From NCBI RefSeq assembly GCF_014649955.1, contig NZ_BMUA01000025.1, positions 50,770-114,769 of the forward strand: a stretch of 64,000 nt of DNA. The letters run 5' to 3'. The DNA comes from Streptomyces violascens (lineage in GTDB: Bacteria; Actinomycetota; Actinomycetes; Streptomycetales; Streptomycetaceae). Of this stretch, positions 9,131-16,631 are shown in pieces. The notes beneath the pieces are model-generated. The model made no database searches, was not told the DNA's origin, and saw nothing but the letters and a program-made list of their open reading frames with translations. Both the position numbers and the translations under genes were made by a program. Position 1 is the first letter of the stretch. Each line of letters opens with the position of its first letter.

Positions 9131-10834
9131 ATGAGCAAGACCGAATCGACTCCCGAGCCGGACCTCGGCGCGGCCGGGGCGCAGCTCTCGACCGCCCCCA
9201 CCGAGGAACGGTCCAACGGGCCGGTCGGCATCGGCGTCCTCGGCTGGATCCGCTGGTTCTGGCGGCAGCTGACCTCGATGCGGGTCGCGCTGATCCTGCT
9301 CTTCCTGCTGTCGCTCGGCGCCATCCCCGGCTCGCTGATCCCGCAGACCAGCGTGGACGAGATGAAGGTCGCCGACTTCCAGAAGCGGCACGACACCATC
9401 TCGCCGATCTACGAGAAGCTCGGCCTCTTCCACGTCTACAGCTCGGTGTGGTTCTCCGCGATCTACATCCTGCTGTTCGTCTCGCTCATCGGCTGCATCG
9501 TGCCCCGCACCTGGCAGTTCGTCGGCCAGCTGCGCGGTCTTCCGCCGACCGCGCCCGGCCGCCTGACCCGGCTGCCCGCGTACACGACGTGGCGCACCGA
9601 GGCCGAGCCCGAGCAGGTCCGCGAGGCCGCGCTCGCCATGCTCAAGAGGCGCCGCTTCCGCTCCCGGATCAGCGGGGACGCCGTCGCCGCCGAGAAGGGC
9701 TATCTGCGCGAGGCCGGCAACCTGATCTTCCACGTGTCGCTGATCGTGATCCTGGTGGCGTTCGCCACCGGCCAGCTCTTCAAGTCCGAGGGCGGCAAGC
9801 TGATCGTCCAGGGCGACGGGTTCTCCAACACGCTCACCCAGTACGACGACTTCAAGTCGGGCTCGCTGTTCGACACCGGCGACCTGGCGCCGTTCAGCTT
9901 CACCCTGGACCGGTTCGACGCGTCGTACGAGCGCAGCGGGCCCGAGCTGGGCACGGCCCGCGAGTTCAAGGCGCACCTCACCTACTCCGAGGGCGCCGAC
10001 GGCAAGCCGCAGCAGAAGGTCGTCGAGGTCAACAAGCCGCTCGTCGTCGACGGTTCCAAGGTCTACCTGCTCTCGCACGGCTACGCGCCGACGGTCACCG
10101 TCAAGGACGGCCAGGGCAAGGTCGTCTTCCAGGGCTCGGTGCCGCTGCTGCCGATGGACAACAACCTCACGTCCAGCGGCGCCATCAAGGTGCTCGACGG
10201 CTACCGCGACGCCAAGGGCAACAAGGACCAGCTCGGTTTCGCCGCGTTCTTCGTGCCGACCTTCGGCGGCAAGGGCACCGGCGCGACCCAGATGTTCTCG
10301 AAGTTCCCCGCGCCCGACTTCCCGGTGCTCAACATCGGCGCCTACCACGGCGACCTCGGCCTCGACTCGGGCTTGCCGAAGAACGTGTACCAGCTGGACA
10401 CCAGCAGCCGTTCCATCAAGCCCTTCAAGGACGCCCAGGGCAACATCCTGAAGAAGCTGCTGCTGCCGGGCGAGAGCCTCGAACTGCCCGACGGCGCCGG
10501 GTCGATCACCTTCGACAAGGGCCCCATCAAGCAGTGGGCGAGCTTCCAGATCTCCCACCAGCCGGCCAACGGTCTCGCCCTCACCGGCGCGATCGGGGCC
10601 ATCGCCGGCCTCGCCGGCTCGCTGTTCATCCAGCGGCGCCGGGTCTGGGTCCGGGCCGTCAAGGGCGACGACGGAGTGACCGTCGTCGAGATGGCCGGGC
10701 TCGGCCGCAGCGAGTCCGCGAAGCTTCCCGAGGAGCTGGCCGATCTCGCGGTCACGCTCATCCCGCAGGCGCCGACCGCGCCGGATCCCCAACCCGAACC
10801 CTCAGTTGTTCCTGCCGAAGGGGCTGAGAAGTGA
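9131..10834 (+). CDS. resB: Cytochrome c biogenesis protein ResB (Ccs1)
   Basis: A 567-residue ResB-like protein. Hydrophobic segments flank a large extracytoplasmic domain: LRW-type opening (WIRWFWRQLTSMRVAL), GAIPGSLIPQ, a second pair of membrane segments near residues 110 and 200, and a last one near residue 485. ResB and CcsB together form the System II haem-handling synthase for cytochrome c. Its stop overlaps the ccsB start by four bases (GTGA), which suits a 1:1 complex. Confidence 0.94.
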   Translation: MSKTESTPEPDLGAAGAQLSTAPTEERSNGPVGIGVLGWIRWFWRQLTSMRVALILLFLLSLGAIPGSLIPQTSVDEMKVADFQKRHDTISPIYEKLGLFHVYSSVWFSAIYILLFVSLIGCIVPRTWQFVGQLRGLPPTAPGRLTRLPAYTTWRTEAEPEQVREAALAMLKRRRFRSRISGDAVAAEKGYLREAGNLIFHVSLIVILVAFATGQLFKSEGGKLIVQGDGFSNTLTQYDDFKSGSLFDTGDLAPFSFTLDRFDASYERSGPELGTAREFKAHLTYSEGADGKPQQKVVEVNKPLVVDGSKVYLLSHGYAPTVTVKDGQGKVVFQGSVPLLPMDNNLTSSGAIKVLDGYRDAKGNKDQLGFAAFFVPTFGGKGTGATQMFSKFPAPDFPVLNIGAYHGDLGLDSGLPKNVYQLDTSSRSIKPFKDAQGNILKKLLLPGESLELPDGAGSITFDKGPIKQWASFQISHQPANGLALTGAIGAIAGLAGSLFIQRRRVWVRAVKGDDGVTVVEMAGLGRSESAKLPEELADLAVTLIPQAPTAPDPQPEPSVVPAEGAEK

Positions 10835-11922
10835 ATCTCGCCGCCACCACCAATGAGAGCCTGGCGCACACCAGCAACTACCTGATCTATTCGTCGATGG
10901 CCGTGTACATGCTGGCCTTCTTCGCCAGCATGGCCGAGTGGCTCTTCGGCAGTCGCAGCAAGGTCGCCCGTACGGCGGCCGCGCTGACCGGCGGGGCGCA
11001 GGACGCCAAGGACGCGGGGACCGTCAAGGTCGAGGTCGCCACCAAGAACGGCGGCACCGCCGTCCTGGAGCGCCCCAAGATCGTTACGCGTTCCACGAGC
11101 GGCAGCCGCGACGTGCCGGACGGCCCCGGTGCCTCCGGCGGTGACGAGAAGGGCGACCTCTACGGCCGCATCGCCGTCTCCCTGACGGTGCTCGCCTTCC
11201 TCATCGAGTTCTCCGGTGTGCTCACCCGCGCGCTGTCCGTGCAGCGGGCGCCGTGGGGCAACATGTACGAGTTCAACCTGACCTTCTCCACGGTCGCGGT
11301 CGGCGTGTACCTGGCGCTCCTCGCGCTGAAGAAGAACGTCGGCTGGCTCGGCCTCCCGCTGGTCACCACGGTCCTGCTCGACCTCGGCCTCGCGGTCACG
11401 GTCCTCTACACCGCCAGCGACCAGCTGGTCCCGGCGCTGCACTCGTACTGGCTGTGGATCCACGTCTCCACCGCGATCTTCTGCGGCGCGGTCTTCTACG
11501 TGGGCGCGGTCGCCACGATCCTGTACCTCTTCCGCGACCGGTACGAGGCGAAGCTCGCGGAAGGCGGCAAGCCGGGCAACTTCGCGACGTCCGTCATGGA
11601 GCGCCTGCCGGCCGCGTCCTCGCTGGACAAGTTCGCCTACCGGGTCAACGCGGCGGTCTTCCCGCTCTGGACCTTCACGATCATCGCGGGCGCGATCTGG
11701 GCGGGCGACGCCTGGGGCCGCTACTGGGGCTGGGACCCCAAGGAAGTCTGGTCCTTCATCACCTGGGTCGCGTACGCCTGCTACCTGCACGCCCGCGCCA
11801 CGGCCGGCTGGAAGGGCCGCAAGGCGGCGACGCTGGCGCTGATCGCGTTCGGGTGCTGGCTGTTCAACTACTACGGCGTGAACATCTTCGTGAACGGAAA
11901 GCACTCTTACGCGGGCGTTTGA
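10831..11922 (+). CDS. ccsB: Cytochrome c biogenesis protein CcsB/CcsA (haem-handling)
   Basis: A 363-residue membrane protein of the CcsA/CcmC family. The tryptophan-rich haem-binding motif WGRYWGWDPKEVWSFITW lies at about residues 297-314, with flanking histidines (LHSYWLWIHV and CYLHARAT). A variable cytoplasmic insert of about 70 residues after the first membrane segment is common in actinobacteria. It is the last gene of the resA-ccdA-resB-ccsB operon and is followed by a strong hairpin. Confidence 0.94.
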   Translation: MNLAATTNESLAHTSNYLIYSSMAVYMLAFFASMAEWLFGSRSKVARTAAALTGGAQDAKDAGTVKVEVATKNGGTAVLERPKIVTRSTSGSRDVPDGPGASGGDEKGDLYGRIAVSLTVLAFLIEFSGVLTRALSVQRAPWGNMYEFNLTFSTVAVGVYLALLALKKNVGWLGLPLVTTVLLDLGLAVTVLYTASDQLVPALHSYWLWIHVSTAIFCGAVFYVGAVATILYLFRDRYEAKLAEGGKPGNFATSVMERLPAASSLDKFAYRVNAAVFPLWTFTIIAGAIWAGDAWGRYWGWDPKEVWSFITWVAYACYLHARATAGWKGRKAATLALIAFGCWLFNYYGVNIFVNGKHSYAGV

Positions 11923-11945
11923 GTCGGTACCCAGTACTGGGGTGA

Positions 11946-11976
11946 GGGCTACTGGGGGTTCTGCCCCCAGTAGCCC
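11946..11976 (+). terminator. Strong hairpin terminator after ccsB
   Basis: A perfect 13-bp inverted repeat (GGGCTACTGGGGG, loop TTCTG, CCCCCAGTAGCCC) lies 23 bases after the ccsB stop. Confidence 0.8.
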
Positions 11977-12092
11977 GTTCGCGTCTTAAGGGCGCTCGTC
12001 CTCAAACGCCGGACGGGCTAGGAGTGGGCTGGTGCCTCTGCGTTCGCAGACGGGCTGAAGTGCTCCGGGGCTGGCCGGCACCGACCCTGCCA

Positions 12093-12140
12093 GGGGGCGC
12101 GGGGAACTGCGCGCCCAGCCCACGCACGGTCCGCAGCCGA
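12093..12140 (+). repeat. Dispersed intergenic repeat, family 1, copy A
   Basis: A GGGGCGCGGGGAACTGCGCG core followed by CCAGCC and a CGGTCCGCAGCCGA tail. Similar sequences recur at 20614-20661, at 32089-32134 (inverted) and, in part, at 26376-26405 (inverted). I recognise the core as common between Streptomyces genes. The 322-bp gap 11923-12244 holds the ccsB terminator, this copy, a family 2 copy and no gene. Confidence 0.65.
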
Positions 12141-12170
12141 CGAGCCACCCCCCCCGTAACCGACCCACCC

Positions 12171-12242
12171 ACCCCCGGAGGGTTTAGGGAAGGGGCGGGG
12201 TGGGGCCAACGGGGCCTGGGGCGGAGCCCCGGCGCACCCCGG
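12171..12242 (+). repeat. Dispersed intergenic repeat, family 2, copy A
   Basis: CCCCGGAGGGTTTAGGGAAG, then GGGGCGGGGTGGGG and the hairpin-forming GGGGCGGAGCCCC. Related sequence occurs in the opposite orientation at about 61700-61770 and 63783-63876. It may work as a terminator for the small gene transcribed toward it from 12598. Confidence 0.5.
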
Positions 12243-12244
12243 CC

Positions 12245-12598
12245 CTACTCCTCGCCCCGTTCGCGCCGCTTCAGCTCTTCCTCCCGGCGCCGAAGATCCG
12301 CCTCCCAGTCCTTCAGCAGCGCCTCGTCCCGCTTGCTCGACTCCCCGAGCGAAGCGAGGAACGCCGGGTTGTCGTCGGGGGCCGTCCAACGCCCGCCCGG
12401 AGCCGAGCCGCCCCGCCGGACCTTCCCCGCCGCCAGCCACGCGACCGGCCCGATCAGGACCTCGCCGAAGAGCAGGATGATGATGATCCACACCACCTTG
12501 GGGAGGCCCTTGACCTCCTCCTCCGGGGTGTTCAGGCAGTCGATGAACGCGTAGATCCACAGCGCCAGGACCAGCAGGAACGGCAGATACCTGAGCAT
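12245..12598 (-). CDS. Small membrane protein with PLDc_N-like N-terminus
   Basis: A 117-residue protein. Two hydrophobic helices (about residues 2-19 and 35-57) bracket the CLNTPEEEVKGLPKVVW segment typical of the phospholipase D N-terminal (PLDc_N) domain, here without any catalytic domain. A charged C-terminal tail of about 55 residues (KRDEALLKDWEADLRRREEE) probably forms a cytoplasmic coiled coil. The ATG at 12598 is chosen because the upstream extension is Arg/Gly-rich and crosses the mqnL promoter. It diverges from mqnL. Function unknown. Confidence 0.82.
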   Translation of the reverse strand: MLRYLPFLLVLALWIYAFIDCLNTPEEEVKGLPKVVWIIIILLFGEVLIGPVAWLAAGKVRRGGSAPGGRWTAPDDNPAFLASLGESSKRDEALLKDWEADLRRREEELKRRERGEE

Positions 12599-12660
12599 GG
12601 TTGGAGGGTCCCCCCGGGAACGGTTGCGGGCCGTGCCTCGGCCCCGGTGACCCGGCCAGG

Positions 12661-12678
12661 GTATCGGGTGCCCGATAC
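12661..12678. promoter_or_regulatory. 18-bp palindrome overlapping the mqnL -10 region
   Basis: GTATCGGG-TG-CCCGATAC is a perfect palindrome ending eight bases before the mqnL ATG (12687). Its right arm overlaps a -10-like GATACT (12674-12679), which sits seven bases from the ATG, so the mRNA may be leaderless and the palindrome could be a repressor operator. The divergent gene starts 62 bp away. Confidence 0.5.
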
Positions 12679-12686
12679 TTGACCCC

Positions 12687-14144
12687 ATGGCTTACGACGA
12701 TCTCCGATCCCTGCTCAGGGCGCTGGAGCGCGAGGGTGACCTCAAGCGCATCAAGGCCGAGGTCGACCCGTATCTCGAAGTCGGCGAGATCGTCGACCGG
12801 GTCAACAAGGCCGGCGGCCCCGCCCTCCTCTTCGAGAACGTCAAGGGCGCCTCGATGCCCCTGGCCATGAACGTGTACGGCACCGACCGCCGCCTGCTCA
12901 AGGCGCTCGGCCTCACGTCGTACGAGGAGATCAGCGACAAGATCGGCGGGCTGCTCAAGCCGGAGCTGCCGCAGGGCTTCGTCGGCATCCGGGAGGCGTT
13001 CGGCAAGCTCGGCTCGATGGTGCACGTGCCGCCGAAGAAGGTGAAGCAGGAGGCCGCGCCCGTCCAGGAGGTCGTCCTGAAGGGCGACGACGTCGACCTC
13101 GACCAGCTGCCCGCGCTGTTCACCTGGCCCGAGGACGGCGGCTCCTTCTTCAACCTGGGCCTCACGCACACCAAGCACCCCGAGACCGGCGTCCGCAACC
13201 TCGGCCTCTACCGCCTCCAGCGCCACGACAAGCGCACCATCGGCATGCACTGGCAGATCCACAAGGACAGCCGCAACCACTACGCGGTCGCCGCCAAGAA
13301 GGGGGAACGGCTGCCGGTCGCCATCGCCTTCGGCTGCCCGCCGGCCGTCACGTACGCCTCGACCGCGCCGCTGCCGGGCGACATCGACGAGTACCTCTTC
13401 GCCGGGTTCATCCAGGGCAAGCGGATCGAGATGGTCGACTGCAAGACGGTGCCGCTGCAGGTCCCGGCCAACGCCGAGGTCGTCGTCGAGGGCTGGCTGG
13501 AGCCGGGCGAGATGCTGCCGGAGGGCCCGTTCGGCGACCACACCGGGTTCTACACCCCGCAGGAACCGTTCCCCGCGCTGACGATCGACTGCGTGACGAT
13601 GCGCAGGCGCCCGCTGCTCCAGTCCATCGTGGTCGGCCGACCGCCGACGGAGGACGGCCCCCTCGGCCGCGCCACCGAGCGGTTCTTCCTGCCGCTCCTC
13701 AAGATCATCGTGCCGGACATCGTGGACTACCACCTGCCGGAGTCGGGCGGCTTCCACAACTGCGCGATCGTCTCGATCGACAAGAAGTACCCCAAGCACG
13801 CCCAGAAGGTGATGCACGCGATCTGGGGCGCGCACATGATGTCGCTGACCAAGCTGATCGTGATCGTGGACGCCGACTGCGACGTCCACAACCTGCACGA
13901 GGTGTCCTGGCGGGCCTTCGGGAACACCGACTACGCCCGCGACCTCACCGTCGTCGAAGGCCCGGTCGACCACCTCGACCACGCCTCCTACCAGCAGTTC
14001 TGGGGCGGCAAGGCGGGCATCGACGCGACCGCGAAGTGGCCCGAGGAGGGCTACACGCGCGACGGCGGCTGGCCCGCCATGGTCGAGTCGGACCCGGAAA
14101 CGGCCGAACGGGTGACGAAGCGTTGGAAGGAATACGGACTGTGA
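12687..14144 (+). CDS. mqnL: UbiD-family menaquinone biosynthesis decarboxylase
   Basis: A 485-residue member of the UbiD family, which decarboxylates aromatic acids using prenylated FMN. Characteristic segments include ENVKGASMPLAMNVYG, GLYRLQRHDKRTIGMHWQ, the glutamates of PEGPFGDHTGFY, and KLIVIVDADCDVHNLHEVSW. In the futalosine pathway a UbiD/UbiX pair acts after 1,4-dihydroxy-6-naphthoate is formed, in the conversion to demethylmenaquinone. The neighbours mqnP (prenyltransferase) and mqnM (UbiX, the prFMN supplier) support this. The C-terminus ends KEYGL followed by TGA; a second, out-of-frame copy of the same end lies 83 bp further on. Confidence 0.9.
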   Translation: MAYDDLRSLLRALEREGDLKRIKAEVDPYLEVGEIVDRVNKAGGPALLFENVKGASMPLAMNVYGTDRRLLKALGLTSYEEISDKIGGLLKPELPQGFVGIREAFGKLGSMVHVPPKKVKQEAAPVQEVVLKGDDVDLDQLPALFTWPEDGGSFFNLGLTHTKHPETGVRNLGLYRLQRHDKRTIGMHWQIHKDSRNHYAVAAKKGERLPVAIAFGCPPAVTYASTAPLPGDIDEYLFAGFIQGKRIEMVDCKTVPLQVPANAEVVVEGWLEPGEMLPEGPFGDHTGFYTPQEPFPALTIDCVTMRRRPLLQSIVVGRPPTEDGPLGRATERFFLPLLKIIVPDIVDYHLPESGGFHNCAIVSIDKKYPKHAQKVMHAIWGAHMMSLTKLIVIVDADCDVHNLHEVSWRAFGNTDYARDLTVVEGPVDHLDHASYQQFWGGKAGIDATAKWPEEGYTRDGGWPAMVESDPETAERVTKRWKEYGL

Positions 14145-14223
14145 GGTGCTGGCAGATGATGGAGAACGGCAGCGCGGAGAGCGGGTTTCCCCGCCTTCGC
14201 GGGGATGAACCGGAGTACGGACT
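14129..14223 (+). repeat. 12-bp direct duplication enclosing a lone type I-E CRISPR-repeat-like sequence
   Basis: GGAATACGGACT (14129-14140) is repeated as GGAGTACGGACT (14212-14223). Between them, 14184-14212 is a 29-nt imperfect dyad with arms GGTTTCCCCGC and GCGGGGATGAACCG, which matches the E. coli type I-E CRISPR repeat at about 22 of 29 positions by my alignment. No second repeat lies at the expected 61-nt spacing on either side, and there are no cas genes in the window. Confidence 0.6.
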
Positions 14224-14226
14224 CCA

Positions 14227-15129
14227 GTGAGCGCCTCCGCCGCAGCAGTTCCGCAACCGGGTCGTACCAAGGCGTTCCTCCGCCTGGTCATGATCGAGCA
14301 CTCGGTCTTCGCGCTGCCCTTCGCCTACACCGCCGCGCTGACCGCGATGTTCCAGCTCGACAAGAACATCCACTGGGCGCGCCTGCTCCTGGTCACCGTC
14401 GCCATGGTCGGGCTCCGTACCTTCGCGATGGCGTGCAACCGGATCATCGACCGCGAGATCGACGCCCGTAACCCGCGCACCGCGGGCCGCGAGTTGGTCA
14501 CAGGGGCGGTGTCGGTGCGCTCGGCGTGGACGGGCGCGCTCATCGCGCTCGTCGTCTTCCTCGGCGCCGCCGCCGCGCTCAACCCGCTGTGCCTGGCGCT
14601 CGCGCCGGTCGCGGTGATCCCGATGGTGGTCTATCCGTACGGGAAGCGGTTCACCAACTTCCCGCAGGCCATCCTCGGCATCGCGCAGGCGATGGGCCCG
14701 GTCGGCGCCTGGATCGCGATCACCGGCTCCTGGTCGTGGGACGCGGTGATCCTGGGTCTCGCCATCGGCATCTGGATCGGCGGCTTCGATCTGATCTACG
14801 CCTGCCAGGACGTCGAGGCCGACCGCGGCCACGGCGTGAAGTCGGTCCCGGCCCGCTTCGGCATCCCCGCCGCGATCTACGGCGCGCGCGGCTGTCACTC
14901 CGTCACGATGGCGCTGCTCGTCTGGTATGCCCTCGCCACCGGTGCCGGGTTCTTCTTCTGGCTCGGCCTGCTCATCGTGCTCGCGGCGTTCCTCTACGAG
15001 CACACCCTGGTCAAGCCGCACGACCTGTCGCGCCTCAACCGGGCGTTCTTCCAGGTCAACGGCTTCATCGGGATCGCCCTTTTCATCTGCGCGCTGCTCG
15101 ACCTGCTGGTGCGGGGCCTGACGGTCTGA
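14227..15129 (+). CDS. mqnP: UbiA-family prenyltransferase for menaquinone synthesis
   Basis: A 300-residue integral membrane protein with about eight or nine hydrophobic segments. The first Asp-rich motif is NRIIDREIDARNPRT and the second is DVEADRGHGVKSVPARFG; together they bind the prenyl diphosphate through Mg2+. The enzyme attaches the polyprenyl tail to the naphthoate ring in the membrane. It lies between the UbiD-like and UbiX-like genes. The start GTG at 14227 overlaps a TGA at 14228 that would end an EYGLQ reading of the duplicated mqnL tail, suggesting that the two genes once overlapped by GTGA. Confidence 0.9.
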   Translation: MSASAAAVPQPGRTKAFLRLVMIEHSVFALPFAYTAALTAMFQLDKNIHWARLLLVTVAMVGLRTFAMACNRIIDREIDARNPRTAGRELVTGAVSVRSAWTGALIALVVFLGAAAALNPLCLALAPVAVIPMVVYPYGKRFTNFPQAILGIAQAMGPVGAWIAITGSWSWDAVILGLAIGIWIGGFDLIYACQDVEADRGHGVKSVPARFGIPAAIYGARGCHSVTMALLVWYALATGAGFFFWLGLLIVLAAFLYEHTLVKPHDLSRLNRAFFQVNGFIGIALFICALLDLLVRGLTV

Positions 15130-15162
15130 CACCTGGCCCAGACCTTCGGGCGGGCCGCCGGA

Positions 15163-15168
15163 TAGGCT
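15163..15168 (+). promoter_or_regulatory. -10 box for leaderless mqnM
   Basis: TAGGCT ends seven bases before the GTG start at 15176, the spacing expected for a leaderless transcript. No consensus -35 is seen. Confidence 0.4.
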
Positions 15169-15175
15169 CGGACAC

Positions 15176-15862
15176 GTGGAGCACGTGAACGTACACAGTC
15201 AGCAGCGCACGCCCTGGGTCGTCGGCGTGTCGGGTGCCTCGGGGACGCCGTACGCGGCGGCGGTGCTGCGTGCGCTGCTCGCGGCCGGGGAGAGCGTCGA
15301 CCTGGTGGTTTCGCGGGCCTCGCGCCTGACGCTGCTCGACGAGACCGGCATCGCGTTCCGCGACGCGCACTGGCAGGACGACCTGCGGGCGTGGCTGGCG
15401 CGGGGCGCGGACGGAAAGCCGGACACCTTCGGGGCGCTCGACGTGTCGGACGTACGGCACTGGGCGGCCGGGGATCTGGCGGCCGGGCCCTCGTCGGGCT
15501 CGTACTCCGTGAAGGGGATGCTGATCGTGCCGGCGTCGACGGCCTGTGTGGCCGGGGTCGCGCTGGGACTTTCGAAGGACCTGTTGCAGCGGGCCGCGAG
15601 CGTGACGCTCAAGGAGCGGCGGAAGCTGGTGGTCGCGGTGCGCGAGACGCCGTTGAACGGACAGACGCTCAAGCACCTGGTGACACTGGACGAGGCGGGC
15701 GCAGTGGTGCTGCCCGCCTCTCCGGCGTTCTACGCGGGGGCGACGCACATCCAGGATCTGGTGGACTTCGTCGCGGGGCGCGTACTGGATGCGGCAGGGG
15801 TGCCGCACGGCCTGTACCGCCGTTGGGAGGGAGAGCTCGGTGGAGGCTCTCGCGGTAACTAG
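15176..15862 (+). CDS. mqnM: UbiX-family flavin prenyltransferase
   Basis: A 228-residue homologue of UbiX/PAD1, which prenylates FMN to make the cofactor of UbiD-type decarboxylases. The FMN-binding start VVGVSGASGTPYAAAVL, PASTACVAGVALGLSKDLLQRAA, the basic KERRKLVVAVRETPL loop and the C-terminal GATHIQDLVDFVAGRVLD are all typical. Its obvious partner is the UbiD-like protein two genes upstream. Starts at 15176 or 15185 (both GTG) are possible. It has its own -10 box and ends on a CTAG that is shared with the convergent small gene. Confidence 0.92.
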   Translation: MEHVNVHSQQRTPWVVGVSGASGTPYAAAVLRALLAAGESVDLVVSRASRLTLLDETGIAFRDAHWQDDLRAWLARGADGKPDTFGALDVSDVRHWAAGDLAAGPSSGSYSVKGMLIVPASTACVAGVALGLSKDLLQRAASVTLKERRKLVVAVRETPLNGQTLKHLVTLDEAGAVVLPASPAFYAGATHIQDLVDFVAGRVLDAAGVPHGLYRRWEGELGGGSRGN

Positions 15863-15984
15863 CGCTTCTTGGCGGTGCGCTTGGCGGCGCGGGGCTTCGT
15901 CGCGGAGGGCTGGTGGGCACGGGACCGGTTGGCCAGGTCCTGAAGCTCGCGCATCCGGGCGTAGGCCATCTCGATCGTGTACAC
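15859..15984 (-). CDS. Small basic protein, 41 aa
   Basis: A short frame with a strong ribosome site (AGGAG, eight bases before the GTG at 15984). The product has an acidic-neutral helical half (YTIEMAYARMRELQDLANRS) and a highly basic tail (KPRAAKRTAKKR), like small nucleic-acid-binding peptides. It diverges from the AsnC/Lrp gene across an A/T-rich gap (15985-16126). Its stop and that of mqnM are the two strands of the same CTAG (15859-15862). I do not recognise a family. Confidence 0.62.
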   Translation of the reverse strand: MYTIEMAYARMRELQDLANRSRAHQPSATKPRAAKRTAKKR

Positions 15985-16126
15985 GGTGACAACTCCTGAA
16001 AGATCGTCTTTGATCTGCTGGAAAATTATGCAAGCAGCTGAATGATTCGCAGGGTGTTGGCCCTGCATGCCTTAGATTCTACACTTAAACTCGCGGTATC
16101 GCTGAACAATGGAAGGCTTCAGGCAT

Positions 16127-16576
16127 ATGGACGCCGTCGATAGGCAGCTCATCCAGGCACTGCGCGAGAACGGCAGGGCCTCGTACGCGGAACTGGGCCG
16201 GCTCGTCGGGCTCTCCGGCCCCAGCGTCACCGACCGCATCAACCGTCTGGAGGCCGCCGGTGTCATCACCGGATACCGCGCCACCGTCGACTCGGCCTCG
16301 CTCGGCCTCGGTGTCACCGCGCTGATCGGCATCTCACTCTCCGACGCCGCCGACCACGAGGACGTGGCCCGGCGCCTGCGCGACCTCGCCGAGATCGAGG
16401 ACTGCTGGTTCATCGCGGGCGACGACTCGTACATGCTCAAGATCCGGGCCGGTGACGTGGACGGCCTGGAGAAGACGATCCGCCGCCTCGGCTCGACCAA
16501 GGGCGTCTCGCGCACCCGCACCACGATCGTGCTCTCCACGAAGTGGGAGAACCGGGTCGGGGAACTTCCCGAGTAG
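16127..16576 (+). CDS. AsnC/Lrp-family transcriptional regulator
   Basis: A 149-residue protein with an N-terminal winged helix (DRQLIQALRENGRASYAELG, then LSGPSVTDRINRLE) and a C-terminal RAM ligand-binding domain (IAGDDSYMLKIRAGD). Such proteins form octamers that sense amino acids or related metabolites. The ATG at 16127 follows GGAAGG by ten bases; an ATG at 16109 is less well supported. It stands between mqnM and mqnE and opposite the 41-aa gene, so it may control either the small gene, itself or the menaquinone genes. That target is inference. Confidence 0.9.
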   Translation: MDAVDRQLIQALRENGRASYAELGRLVGLSGPSVTDRINRLEAAGVITGYRATVDSASLGLGVTALIGISLSDAADHEDVARRLRDLAEIEDCWFIAGDDSYMLKIRAGDVDGLEKTIRRLGSTKGVSRTRTTIVLSTKWENRVGELPE

Positions 16577-16631
16577 GGCGGGGCGTACCTTTGGTGGAGC
16601 CTGAAAGACACACGTATGGGAGGCGGCCTTG

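Noticed and set aside
14100..14300. A CRISPR array at the mqnL-mqnP junction
   Set aside because: Only one repeat-like unit is present and no cas genes are in the window.
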